A stretch of 31,043 nucleotides of DNA from Gnetum montanum (Eukaryota; Streptophyta; Gnetopsida; Gnetales; Gnetaceae). Made by a program: the position numbers and the translations under genes. Below, in pieces: positions 1-9,669 of the stretch. The DNA lies in contig MNCI01009438.1 in assembly GCA_015680685.1 (NCBI GenBank), forward strand, positions 2,003-33,045, written 5' to 3'. Every line of letters begins with the position of its first letter. Position 1 is the first letter of the stretch. The notes beneath the pieces are model-generated. The model did no database searches and was not told the DNA's origin. It saw only the letters and a program-made list of their open reading frames with translations.

Positions 1-714
1 CGTAGCACGTGTGATCTGGTCGAACTCCGTAGACTAAGTGCCTACATGCCTTATGGAACACTTAAGGTTAATCATTCGTTGTCTTCCCAGACTTACTTGT
101 AGTTGTCACGGTTGTATGGTTAAGTTTGAGGTATGTGATTTTTATGTCTTTTCTATTTTATCTCCTATGCTAATAAGGTGAAGGGTGAAGAGACTAATTC
201 ACTAACTTTAACTAACTAACTAAGTCTAAATTAACCTAGCATCAGCATCCGTTCCCACTTACCATTCACACCTTCAACCAATGCAACCTTGGTTACCAAA
301 CGCTAGTCATTGCTGGGATCACCAAGCGTAACACACGTGCTCGAAGAGGTCATACTGAGGTACTTAACTAGGAGAAAAGGGTTGAGAGAGATTTAATGAA
401 CTAATAAAACAATTAAATGATAAGTATTAAATAATAATAAATAAATTCCTAATTATCCTATTCCATGCACTGCAAGGTTTATCTAAGAAGTTCGTCTTTA
501 TTGCCATACACAAACTTGTGTTTAGGTACAATATTTTCTTGAATAAAGATCCATTCACTTTGGAGTTCTTAGTACATGCACATGGAAATTATTATATCTC
601 TAGAGAGGTAAAACTACTAGAGTTTCACTACAGTCTAGGAATAAACTGTGAAACAAGGGAGAGCTACCTCCTATTTATAGACTTGGCGATGCACTGCGAT
701 ATCGAATCCCATCA
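1..714 (-). repeat. E1 3' LTR (partial; outer about 45 bp outside window)
   Basis: Matches 8220-8955 nearly collinearly. The match begins at base 1, so about 45 bp at this end (equivalent to 8175-8219) lie off the window. It ends ...CCCATCA at 714, the complement of the TGATG that opens the other LTR, giving TGATG...CATCA termini. Just beyond lies a polypurine tract on the element strand, which makes this the 3' LTR of a minus-strand element. Confidence 0.92.
671..680 (-). promoter_or_regulatory. TATA box candidate in E1 LTR
   Basis: On the element strand this reads CTATAAATAG, a strong plant-like TATA box. It lies only about 34 bp inside the LTR start, so U3 would be very short. The other LTR has the near-identical CTATAAATAA at 8893-8903. 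Confidence 0.5.
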
Positions 715-724
715 TACCCCCATG
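715..724 (-). other. E1 polypurine tract
   Basis: The element strand reads CATGGGGGTA directly against the LTR start TGATGGG. A purine-rich tract abutting the 3' LTR is the expected plus-strand primer. The upstream GAGGACAAGCTTTCATTC context (about 733-750) resembles the end of pol in many plant gypsy elements. Confidence 0.7.
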
Positions 725-2474
725 ACTGAATGAAAGCTTGTCCTCGAGTTTCTTACAATAATATCGGGAAGGTATGGGATTATTGAATCAAATGAAACTA
801 ATGGTGAATGGGATGACATGTGAACGGATCATCATTACAAGACATGACAAAACTGGTGTTCATGACAACAGGAGTGAACACCTTATACATTTGACATCAG
901 GCCTTATCGGCAGCTGACCGAGAAGAGAGAAGAGAAAGGAAGACTTCTACTACCAATGCCAAGATTTGGCCTTTCGTTGTCCATCCGTAAGTGCACCATC
1001 GATCCTGCTCCTTGCATAACTACTTTAGCACCAATCCATTGCAAGTGTTCCCTCCAAATCTAATCCATTGTTGCATGATTTCCATCTGCACACACAACAC
1101 ACTCTTATATCAGCAAGGGTAAATGAATCATCATGTAATTGATACCTTACTTTGGTAAAAGGTCCATTGGCTGGGTTGTGGTATGGCTGATACGGATCTA
1201 GAGATATATTATTCAGTAACTACTGGAGGTGTAGGGGCTAGGAGAAAATTGAAAAAATTGGACCAGGACCCCCATGACTAAGAGAGAACCTCTAGTAGTC
1301 ATATAATGGAGGAAGAAAAAGAACAAAAAAGATGGAGAAAAAGAGACAACTATAACGTCGATGAGGTGGATGTCAAGATGGAAATAAACAAAATAGAGTG
1401 GATTGCGAAAATATTAAGGGAAAGAATTTAACTGGTGCACCAAATAGGAATGCCAGTGGGTCCTTCCCAAAGCAAGCTCATGCCCTTAATGCCTTGACAA
1501 ACCCACATTCAAAGAGTCTGTAGGCTCTGGGAATGTCCTTTGGAACAAGAGTTAAAGTCTTAACCGCAAGAATTTACCAAAAAGAAAACAATGCATCCAC
1601 CAAGATATACACTAATGATACAACTAGCAATGAGGTGATAGATGGGGGAAGAATGATGGAAATGAGAGAATGGAATGGAGTCTCAAGAAGAAGGTGATGT
1701 ATAGCCCCTTGTGTGTTTCATGATTAATGTAACTTAGTAAATCTCATTCTAGCTCTAGCCTCAAACAAACCACATCCAGTGACTTCGCATTAATGCATTC
1801 GGCCAATCCATCCACTTGAATAACAAGAATGCCTCCCCCAAGAGCCACCATTCCAACAAAATAAATGAGGAGAGAATGGGAAGTGAGGAGGGCCTTAGTT
1901 AGAGGGAACATTTTTATTTTAGTTCCATAACCAGTGCTTATAGCCCAAGGGATTAGTTTTTCTAAGGGGTGTGCTTTGAATTCTCACTTTTTTCTTCTTC
2001 TTTTTTGTGTGTTTATGTGTGAGAACCACAACACGCAAAGACTTTGTTATTTTTATTAGCTCAACTTCCTAATAATTGAGTGACATCAGAATAGTAAGAA
2101 AACTCAAGAAGAAAACATCCAAGCACCCAAGAGAATGGCCAACACAAATGCATCAAGCTCCCTTGAAGTCACACCCTTTTCAATCCTTGAGTCCTTCCTT
2201 AGTTTGAGAAATACCCAATCACCGATTTGTTGATGGTTCTTATTAGAAAGGGACTATCCAGTTCTAAGCCAAAAGAGACCATAGAAAATTATGGATGAAT
2301 GGATGCAGTGGACTCATTGCCTATCATATCAAAAGAAACATACCTTAGTATCAACATCATAATTTAAAGGTAAAAATCAAACATTAGCAATCAATAGGAA
2401 GACAGTTCATACCATCATGAAGAACACTTATTAAATGACAAACTTACAAGATGGAGAACAATTATTCTTGTAAT
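725..2474. other. E1 internal 3' region with no recognised coding
   Basis: About 1.75 kb between the end of recognisable integrase and the polypurine tract. Neither strand has an open frame of note, and I recognise no protein motif. The C-terminal part of integrase expected after the GQAEV motif is not visible. There are purine-rich (about 1305-1350, plus strand) and T-rich (about 1985-2015) stretches. It may be decayed integrase C-terminus plus a 3' untranslated or spacer region. Confidence 0.55.
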
Positions 2475-3029
2475 CTACTGATTAGTAACCTCAGCTTGGC
2501 CATTAGCTTGGTTGTGGTATGGTGTGATCAATTTATGTTCAACCCCTAAGCATTGCATCAATTTGCGAAAGGTTGCTCCCATAGAATGTGTTCCATTATT
2601 AGAGATGAGTGCACGCGGCACACCAAACCTATTTATGATTTTTTGTTGTACAAATCATGTAGCCGTAGACAATGTGTAGTCTATTGCAGCAGCTGCTTCA
2701 GCCCATTTGGTTAAATAGTCAACAACAATAATGATATATGCTTTTCCATTGGACATTGGTGTAATGGACCCCATAAAATATATTCCCCGGATGTCAAAGG
2801 GTTCCAAAGGTTGAATCCATTGTTTCGAACCCTCCATTCTAGCAGTCATTCCACCATCACATTGGCAGCATTCATAAGATTGGACAAAATGATGGGCATC
2901 CTGAAATAGTATTGGCCAGTAATATCCTGCAAGTAGGATCTTGGTAGCCATTAATCTCCCGACACAGTCACCCCCACAGGGGCCCTTATGAGCATCTTGG
3001 AGAACTTTTAATTGATCTTCATCGGGCAC
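2475..3029 (-). pseudogene. E1 integrase (zinc-binding and catalytic core), broken
   Basis: Retroviral-type integrase inserts the cDNA into the genome. The N-terminal zinc-binding part shows DAHKGPCGG, then C-x2-C in YECCQC. The second His of the HHCC pattern, expected in 'GGH', reads Asp. The core begins VVDYLTKWAEA, carrying the first catalytic Asp. An in-frame TGA follows (2655-2657). The same frame then gives FGVPRALISNNG and, further on, NGQAEV with the catalytic Glu. The second catalytic Asp, normally 'SDNG', is Asn. A TAG at 2475 ends the recognisable part and the C-terminal domain is absent. It shares a reading frame with RNase H, RT and protease upstream. It cannot be active as it stands. 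Confidence 0.9.
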
Positions 3030-3119
3030 ACACCATCAAATCAAGCCATCAAGACAAACTTTATAGAGTTGTCCCTTGATTTTCATGAAGTACTTGGTTT
3101 TGTGAAGAAACTATTATTT

Positions 3120-3716
3120 CTAACTAAAGTCCAACCCCTGTGGTGTTTGTTGGGAAAGAAGATAAGTGAGAATGCTACTATACCAATTTGTTCCCATGTG
3201 TTGGTCATTCACTACACAGACAAAGAGGGTTTCATCAGGAAAATGATCAGATACAACATATTTGTCCTCTTTATTATCCCAGTGCAACCAAGATAAGTAA
3301 TTTGCAACTACATTCTCGGTGACTTTGCAGTCTACTATTGTTAAATCGAACTCCTGAAGGATTACCAACCAACTTATGATATGTGGGCTAACCATTGGCT
3401 TGTTCATTAGGAACCTAATTGCATTATGATTTGTATGGATGTATACTTTGTAGCCCAATACATAGTGCCTATATTTGTATAGTGTAAACACTACAACCAT
3501 TAATTCCTTTTCCGTAGTTGTGTAGTTGAGTTGATCACTGGTGATACTCTTACTGGCATAGTGAATATAATAAGGTCATTTTTGTTCATCTAATTGTATC
3601 AGTATAGCTCCTAAGGCATAATTAGATGCATTTGTCATGATATGGAATAGCCTAGACTAGTCAGGGGCTTGTAGAATAGGGGTTTCCACTAGCCTTTATT
3701 TTAAAGTTTGGAATGC
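3120..3716 (-). pseudogene. E1 RNase H domain, broken
   Basis: RNase H degrades the RNA strand during reverse transcription. The frame shows TNASNYALGAIL (family: DASD...GAVL), TTTEKELM (catalytic Glu kept), YIHTNHNAIRFL (family: TDHxAL) and VANYLSWL (family: ADxLSR). At each of the three Asp positions this copy has Asn, a G-to-A change on the coding strand. Several in-frame stops interrupt the N-terminal part (about 3500-3716), but the frame is unchanged from RT through to integrase. Confidence 0.88.
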
Positions 3717-4517
3717 TTATTGACATTCCCTAGTCCATTCAAAGGGTGCATCTTTTTTCATCAGTTCTACCAACGGTTTGGCAATCATGGAGAAGTTGTC
3801 AATAAATCTCCTGTAGTAGCCAGTGTGTCCAAGGAACGACCGAATAGCTTTGACTATTTCTAGTTGGCGAGTGATTCCTTGGATGACCCTAACTTTTTCT
3901 AGGTCTACCTCTATTCTTGATTGTGAAACCTTATGCCCCAATACTATGCCCTCTTGAACCATCAAATGGCTTTTCTGCTAGTTGAGCTTTAGGTTAGTTT
4001 CAATGCATCATTTCAGCACTTGCTCTAATCGGTCTAGGGCTTGATCAAATCTTGACCCATAAGTGGAGAAGTCGTCCATAAAGACTTCTACTCTGTTACT
4101 AATTTGATGTTGAAATATGCTTAGAACTAATCATTAAAACATGGCAGGGACATTGCACAAGCCAAATGGCATTTGTTTATATGAAAACATTCCCCAAGGA
4201 CTAGTGAACGTTGTTTTGGCTTGGTCTTCTGGTGTGATCCGTATTTGTTTGTATCCACTATAACCATCCAGAAAACTGTAATAGCAATGCCCTACTATAA
4301 TGTCTAAGACCTGGTCAACAAATGGCAATGGAAAGTGATCCTTGAATGTTGCCATATTTAATAGCCTAAAATCTATGCATACCCTCCATTTTCCTCCTTT
4401 TTTAGGTACGATTACTAGAGGACTAACCCATTCACTATCAACAATGGGATAAATGAACCCAAACTTGAGAAGTTGCTCTATTTCTTCTTTCACTATTTGT
4501 TTCAACTTTGGGTTCAA
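3717..4517 (-). pseudogene. E1 reverse transcriptase, broken
   Basis: Copies element RNA into DNA. Fingers and palm motifs are clear: EIEQLLKFGFI, SEWVSPLVIVPKKGGKWRV, CIDFRLLN, DHFPLPFVDQ, FLDGYSGY (first catalytic Asp), TTFTSPWGMFSYKQMPFGL. After two in-frame stops near 4130 the frame continues to VFMDDF, the YxDD-box equivalent with both Asp (about 4071-4086), then to the thumb with GHKVS and [12 protein letters not shown]. Stops lie near 4130, 4015 and 3980. Unlike typical Athila RT there is no insertion between KKGG and WRVCID, so lineage assignment below Ty3/gypsy is uncertain. Confidence 0.93.
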
Positions 4518-5665
4518 TCGCCTCTACAATTTTTTTCGAGGCTTCATGGAGGAGTCTATGTAAATCTGATGCTGGCATATCCTAGGATCTATTCCTGTTA
4601 ATTTAGGGTATGACCAGGAAAAGGATGTTGACTATTTATTTATCACCTTCAACAAACTCTCTTTTTGTTTAGGGGCAAGCTTTGCATTGATGATTACTAA
4701 TTTTTCATTTTTAAGGGTCATGTATTCCAGACCGGTGGACAATGGTTTTAAATCCAGGGGCTCTTGTTTAAACTTCTTAGGAATCTCCAACTTCCTCCAA
4801 TTAATGTTTTTAGGGTTAAGGGCTAGAATTTGGTAATGGACTTGCTCAAGCACGTCCATGATTTCAACATAAGCACTAGTGATCCCCTCAGGTAGTTCCA
4901 TGCATGTCATCAAATTTCTCTCTTGGTCAGCCATCAGCCACTAGGCGTTTTCTTGTTGTGTGGCTACTGCATATAGGCACTTTTGTATGTCAATGTCTTG
5001 TGCACATTGATTTCATGCAAGCAATGTTAAACTCTGCATTACCCATGATTTCTGCATGCAATGGCACCCTATGTCACTATATGCAATGCATGGAAGTTTC
5101 TTCTTCTCAATCTTTCCAAAAGTATTTTTCTTGAATATTTCTAGGGAAATATTGTGAATTCCTAGGTGTGCATATATTGTGCTCAAACATGCTCTTCCCA
5201 TTATTATCGAGAAGTCCCCTTTGTCATTGTTTATTTGGATCACCAGGAAATCAGCTGGGTATGAACAACCACCTATGGTGGTAACAATATCCTCAACCTA
5301 TCCCAAAGGAATAGATATGGACTGGTTAGCCAAATCTAAGTGAATATTGCTCTTCTTGAGTAGAGGCAGGTTCTAGGTTTTATACAATTCTTGTGAAATT
5401 AAGTTGACTCTGAAGCCTGAGTCAAGAAGAGCCTTATGAGGTTCATTCCCAACGACTTGGAGATAAATTAGGAGGCTTCTAGGATCAGAGAATTTCTTAG
5501 GAAGGTGGCCTACCTTAATCTAGTCTATAACGGTATGTTTTAACATAACCATATGCATTGGCCTCAATTTTTGGGTTGAAGGGGATCCCGAAACCTTATT
5601 TCGTATGGAAGTATTTAGATGTTCAACTACTTGTGAAGGTGAAGGCTTGGTTGGATTTTTGGTTC
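4518..5665 (-). pseudogene. E1 protease and protease-RT linker, broken
   Basis: Retropepsin-type aspartic protease that processes the polyprotein. The frame shows ALLDSGFRVNLIS with the catalytic D-S-G at 5415-5423, then SIIMGRACLSTI in the fold's second half (about 5195-5225). This is followed by a linker of about 300 residues (up to KQESLLKVI near 4640) leading into RT. Several stops occur, including a TAG near 5525, but the frame is that of RT, RNase H and integrase. It joins gag at the heptamer described separately. Confidence 0.82.
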
Positions 5666-7500
5666 TAAAAAAAGGTCTTTTGACATAGGATTATTAGAAC
5701 CAACTGAGAATTGAGGATTGGAAGCCCTCGTGATATTGGGTTGTTGCGGTTGAGTGGGAAATACCCTTGGCATTGTCAGAGCGGTTGGTGGTGGAGCTAC
5801 CGGCGTAAGAGATGCAGATGGATTCAGAGGATAGTATGGGTATGGAGAATCTCCTAGAGGGGAAGGAGTCCTAAAATACTCCTAAACTTGGTAGTAACGT
5901 GGTGGGGTTATGTGACCCATAGAGTCACATGGAGAAATCAGCTACTACACGTAATATCCATAAGGATCTAGTTGTTAGTAAGGGTATTGCTTTCTAGGTA
6001 GTGGCATCCCCCATGATTGTGGGTGTTGCCATTGCTGATTTTGTCCAATGGGTTGTGGTGGAGTTCCACTTGGGTAGCATGTTAATGGTTGGTGGAACTA
6101 CCTTGGGTTACCTTGAGGATAAGGTAACCTTCGGCGTGTTTTCCATCTGTTAAGTCTCGGGTTGAGTGCATACACCCCAAAATCTTGTTGATGTGATATG
6201 ATTGGACAACATCCCTTAGGCTGGTCATATTGGAAAATCTCACATCCACCATCATTTTCTATGTTTGAGTCCACAACCTCATTGGAGATAGATATTTTCC
6301 CCTTGCCATTGTTACGTGCATGGCCTGCATCTCTCCTCTTTTTCTTATCAGAGTCACTACCTCATTCCACCTTAGACTCCTCTACGATTTTTAGGATAGT
6401 TTCAAGTCTAGAGTCTAAGGAATCCCAAAATTGATCCACCTTAGTTGACACTTTAGTTGTTAACTTCTGGAGTGGCAAGGTTTTTCTATTCACTAACTCT
6501 TCAAGTGGTGACTCATTCTCCTCATCACAAAAAATCACTCCCTTCTTTTGAAGAGAAGGATCTTGGTTATATTCTTTCATGCTCTCTCTTTTTTGTAGCT
6601 CCCCTTCTTCTTTGGCTACTTGCTCCAACAAGCAATGAATTTCATGGGATCTAAGCTCAGATAGTCTTCCTTAGGCATAAGTCCTAAGGGTTCTCCTAGT
6701 CTCATGTCTTAGCCCATCTACAAGGTGGTGGAGTTGATCCCACTATGTGTAACCATGGCCCGGGCAACGATGTAGCAATGCGTAGTATCAACCCATGGCA
6801 GCATCCAAGGATTCGTGATTACCTTGCTTCCATCCTTGGATCTTCTTGCGCAAGTTAGACACTCTAGCGTACGTTTGGGATTTATCATTGAAAAATTCTA
6901 ACATCGTACTCCATCTCCTAATGGTTTCTAGTTCTAAGGATTGGTACCAACACTTTGCTTCCTTTATGAGTGTCCTAGAAAACAACTTTAATTTTTGCCA
7001 CTCATTCTCTATGTTTTGTAAGGCACAAGCATCGTGGAATTCCTGTAAATGATTTTGCGAATCAGCGTTATATCCCCCTTCGAAGCATGGGATATTATTC
7101 ACATCTAATATTTTGATCCAACTATCTTTTTGATGCCTTGTGGGTATTCTAACTGCCTCCGTAATATCTAGCATACTTCAGGTTGCAAGTAGGGGCTCAT
7201 CATGATCATCTCTTTTATGGCGTCTATGATGTCTATGTTGTTCCCTACTTTCCCTTCGTTCATGCTCTTGTCCTCGCTCTCAACTCCCTCATCGAGGTCT
7301 CTAATTTTGCCTACCTCTATCCTCACCGTTATGCTCTTGGTGATTGTGCCCAGATCTGGAAAGAGAGGGTGAGTGATGTGATGAAGGGGAAGAAGAAGGG
7401 AAACCATCACCATGACGATGTTTCTTACCTTCTCTTCTATGACTACAGCCCTAATCATGATGACGATCCAAGTGCCCATCCTTGTCATGTGTTGTAATTC
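5627..7500 (-). pseudogene. E1 gag, broken
   Basis: Capsid/nucleocapsid polyprotein of the element. From an upstream basic tract (7180-7450) rich in Arg, His, Asp and Ser, including REQHRHHRRHKRDDHDE, the frame runs through a TGA into MLDITEAVRIPTRH (from 7174). It then shows the gag core words PCFEGGYNADS, HLQEFHDAC, LFSRTLIKEAKCWYQSL and RKKIQGWKQG typical of the plant retrotransposon gag family. A long polar region follows, with LEELVNRKTLPLQKLTTKV (near 6460-6510), then a Pro/Gln/Tyr-rich tail (about 6150-5680). The frame is continuous from 7174 to 5627 with about ten in-frame stops. The true start codon is uncertain. Confidence 0.82.
5666..5672 (-). promoter_or_regulatory. Candidate -1 frameshift site TTTTTTA at the E1 gag-pol junction
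   Basis: The gag frame reads CTT TTT TTA here, so the heptamer T TTT TTA sits in X XXY YYZ register. Slipping back one base gives ...TTT TTT AGA ACC, which is the frame of protease to integrase. The gag frame stops at 5627-5629 shortly downstream. The run is 7 T, so a one-base length change would also explain the frame difference. I see no convincing stem-loop downstream by eye. Confidence 0.45.
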
Positions 7501-8153
7501 ATGGGGATTAGAACTAGGGTTGTGTATCATAGAGCATAAGTTCTAATACCCCACCTCCTCACCATCGTTAGGAGGGGGAACATCAATTGATGGAGAACCC
7601 ATTATAAGTGGTTCACCATCTCTGATTTCACTTAGGACATGCAAGACCCCTTTTCCCTTCAACAATGTATGGTGGCTTCCCTGCCTCAAGTCCCTAAACA
7701 TTGTGCTTATGTGGGATGATAATCCGTTATGTCGATATCTCCTACAACATATTCAACATATAACTGTGTCATGCCGATTTGTGCCAAAGCACGAAGGAGC
7801 ATGTTTGGGACTAAACGATCTAGAGGTAACACTATGTTACCTTGCAAGTCTCTCCATTTTAGCTATTCTTCATGATGAAGGATAAAGGTAAAATATGGTA
7901 TGTACTCATCGGGATAGTATACACTACCCAATGCTATTGAGGAACTGGCGGATTTTGGTTGTGTTTGATGTTGCCGACTGTTTCTAGTATAATCCCTAGG
8001 TGGTGAATTGCTTTTGTTAGAAGAAGACATTGTTATTTGATTCAGTTTGTTGTTTAACCATTATATAATTTTTCATTTAATTAACCCTAAGGTTCGTTTA
8101 AGCTCCCAACGATGTGGATAATTTCCTATGTTCTACTTAGTGCACAAACACTT
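7501..8153 (-). other. E1 5' leader region
   Basis: Lies between primer site and recognisable gag. I see no convincing coding on either strand. The short open frames here look random. Part of it may be decayed gag N-terminus. Confidence 0.45.
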
Positions 8154-8173
8154 AGTCCCCAGCAACGATGCCA
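8154..8173 (-). other. E1 primer-binding site, tRNA-Asp type
   Basis: Element strand TGGCATCGTTGCTGGGGACT begins one base after the LTR edge. It closely matches the TGGCGCCGTTGCCGGGGA site complementary to plant tRNA-Asp used by Athila-type elements; the differences look like C-to-T or G-to-A transitions. This fixes the right-hand LTR as the 5' LTR. Confidence 0.85.
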
Positions 8174-8174
8174 A

Positions 8175-8955
8175 TGATGAGTAGTGAGGTACCCCTACAC
8201 TTAACCATACGAATATGAGCGTAGCACATGTGATCCATTTGAAATCCATAGACTAAGTTCCTACACACCTCATGGAACACTTAAGGTTAATCATTCATTG
8301 TCTTCCCAGACGTACTTGTAGTTGTCACGGTTGTATGGTTAAGTATGTCTGAGGTATGTGATTTTTATGTCTTTTCTGTTTTATCTCTTATGCTAATAAG
8401 GTGAAGGGTGAAGAGACTAATTCACTAACTTTAACTAACTAAATAAGTCTAAATTAACCTAGCATCAGCATTCGTTCCCACTTACCATTCACACCCTGAA
8501 CCAATGCAACCTTGCTTACCAAACACTAGTCGTTGTTGGGATCACCAAGCGTAACGCATGTGCTCGAAGCGGTTGTACTGAGGCACTTAACTAGGAGAGA
8601 AGGGTTGAGAGAGATTTAATGAACTATTAAAGCAATTAAATCATAAGAAGTAAATAACAATAAATAAAGTCCTAATTAGCCTATTCCATGCACTACAAGG
8701 TTAATCCAAGAAGTTCATCTTTATTACCATACACAAACTTGTGTTCAGGTACAATATTTGCTTGAATAAAGATCCATTCACTTTGGAGTTCCTACTGCAG
8801 GCACATGGAAATTATTCTATCTTTGCAGAGGTAAAACTACCAAATTTTCACTATGGTCTAGGCCTAAACTGTGAAACAAGGGAGAGTCACCTCTTATTTA
8901 TAGACTTGGTGGCGCATTGCGATATCGCGTGGTATGCGATATCGTGGCCCATGCA
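8175..8955 (-). repeat. E1 5' LTR (complete)
   Basis: Opens TGATGAG and closes ...CCCATGCA; the other copy closes CCCATCA. Similar to 1-714 along its whole length with scattered substitutions and small indels. Near the element-strand start it has a 17-bp tandem duplication carrying CGATATCG twice (8918-8927 and 8935-8944), absent from the other LTR. A TATA-like CTATAAATAA lies at 8893-8903 on the element strand. Confidence 0.92.
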
Positions 8956-9669
8956 AAATCACTTCCCATCAGTATTAATAAATTTTAAACATACATAACT
9001 TTGTCCCTATAAGTTTGTTTGAGGTGATATTAATATAATTGGAATTATCTTTTTATATACTTTTCAATTATGAAATTTATTTATTTTTTATATCTATATT
9101 TCTAGAGATCATGTTAGTTATCATTTTTGTTTAATTATACTTATTTTATTCTATATGTTAACTATGAACAATTATATTTTTCCATGTTGTGCTAATTCCT
9201 TTATTAATTATGTATGAGTCTTAAACTTAGCTATTTATGATCATGTGATATGTTGGACTAGGATGTATTATGACTATGACATGTAAGAGCTTATGCTAGC
9301 CTGGCTTGGTACATGTCTTTCCAATGACACTTGTAGCAATTATTGGTAAGTGGTGCATTGTGTGGATTAGTTCATGATGCGACACTTTGAGAATATTGAG
9401 ATTAACCCCTACTGGAATGCATTGATGAGGATCTTATCTTAAACCTTGTTTTGAAAGTGAGAAAGCACATGCATGACCTGTGACAAGTACATGGTATAGG
9501 AGTCCTTACCAATCCTCCAAAAGACTAGTAGCTATGTGTCACAAGTGAATAATTACTAATACTACTAGTGAATAAAAGGCTAATAAAAGATAGAAAAATG
9601 ATTGATTATGAGTACTTATGGAAACATTAGACATGCTACACTAATTATGGATATACTAGTTGTCATATG
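8956..9669. other. AT-rich spacer between E1 and the LTR-like block
   Basis: Very AT-rich at 8990-9240, then mixed sequence. No open frame, RNA gene or repeat boundary recognised. It could be the remnant of yet another element. Confidence 0.5.

Larger units (their letters stand above)
1..8955 (-). mobile_element. E1: Ty3/gypsy LTR retrotransposon, minus strand, left LTR cut by window edge
   Basis: Two direct copies of a roughly 780-bp LTR flank an internal region carrying, in minus-strand order, primer site, gag, protease, reverse transcriptase, RNase H, integrase and polypurine tract. RT before RNase H before integrase is the Ty3/gypsy order. The RT and integrase wording (DHFPLPF, FLDGYSGY, FGVPRALIS) resembles the Ogre/Tat/Athila side of plant gypsy elements; this placement is by recollection of the families. 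The LTRs look about 90 percent identical by eye, so the insertion is not recent. The coding region is broken mainly by stop codons and has few frame changes. The left end and target duplication lie outside the window. Confidence 0.93.

Noticed and set aside
518-733. A plus-strand ORF (71 codons) with a similar ORF at 8741-8998
   Set aside because: Both lie at the same place in the two LTRs of E1, on the strand opposite to the element. The similarity is LTR similarity, not protein conservation.
7183-7497. Plus- and minus-strand ORFs over the E1 gag N-terminal tract
   Set aside because: The biased codons of the Arg/His-rich gag frame keep other frames open. The gag frame itself links to the conserved core.
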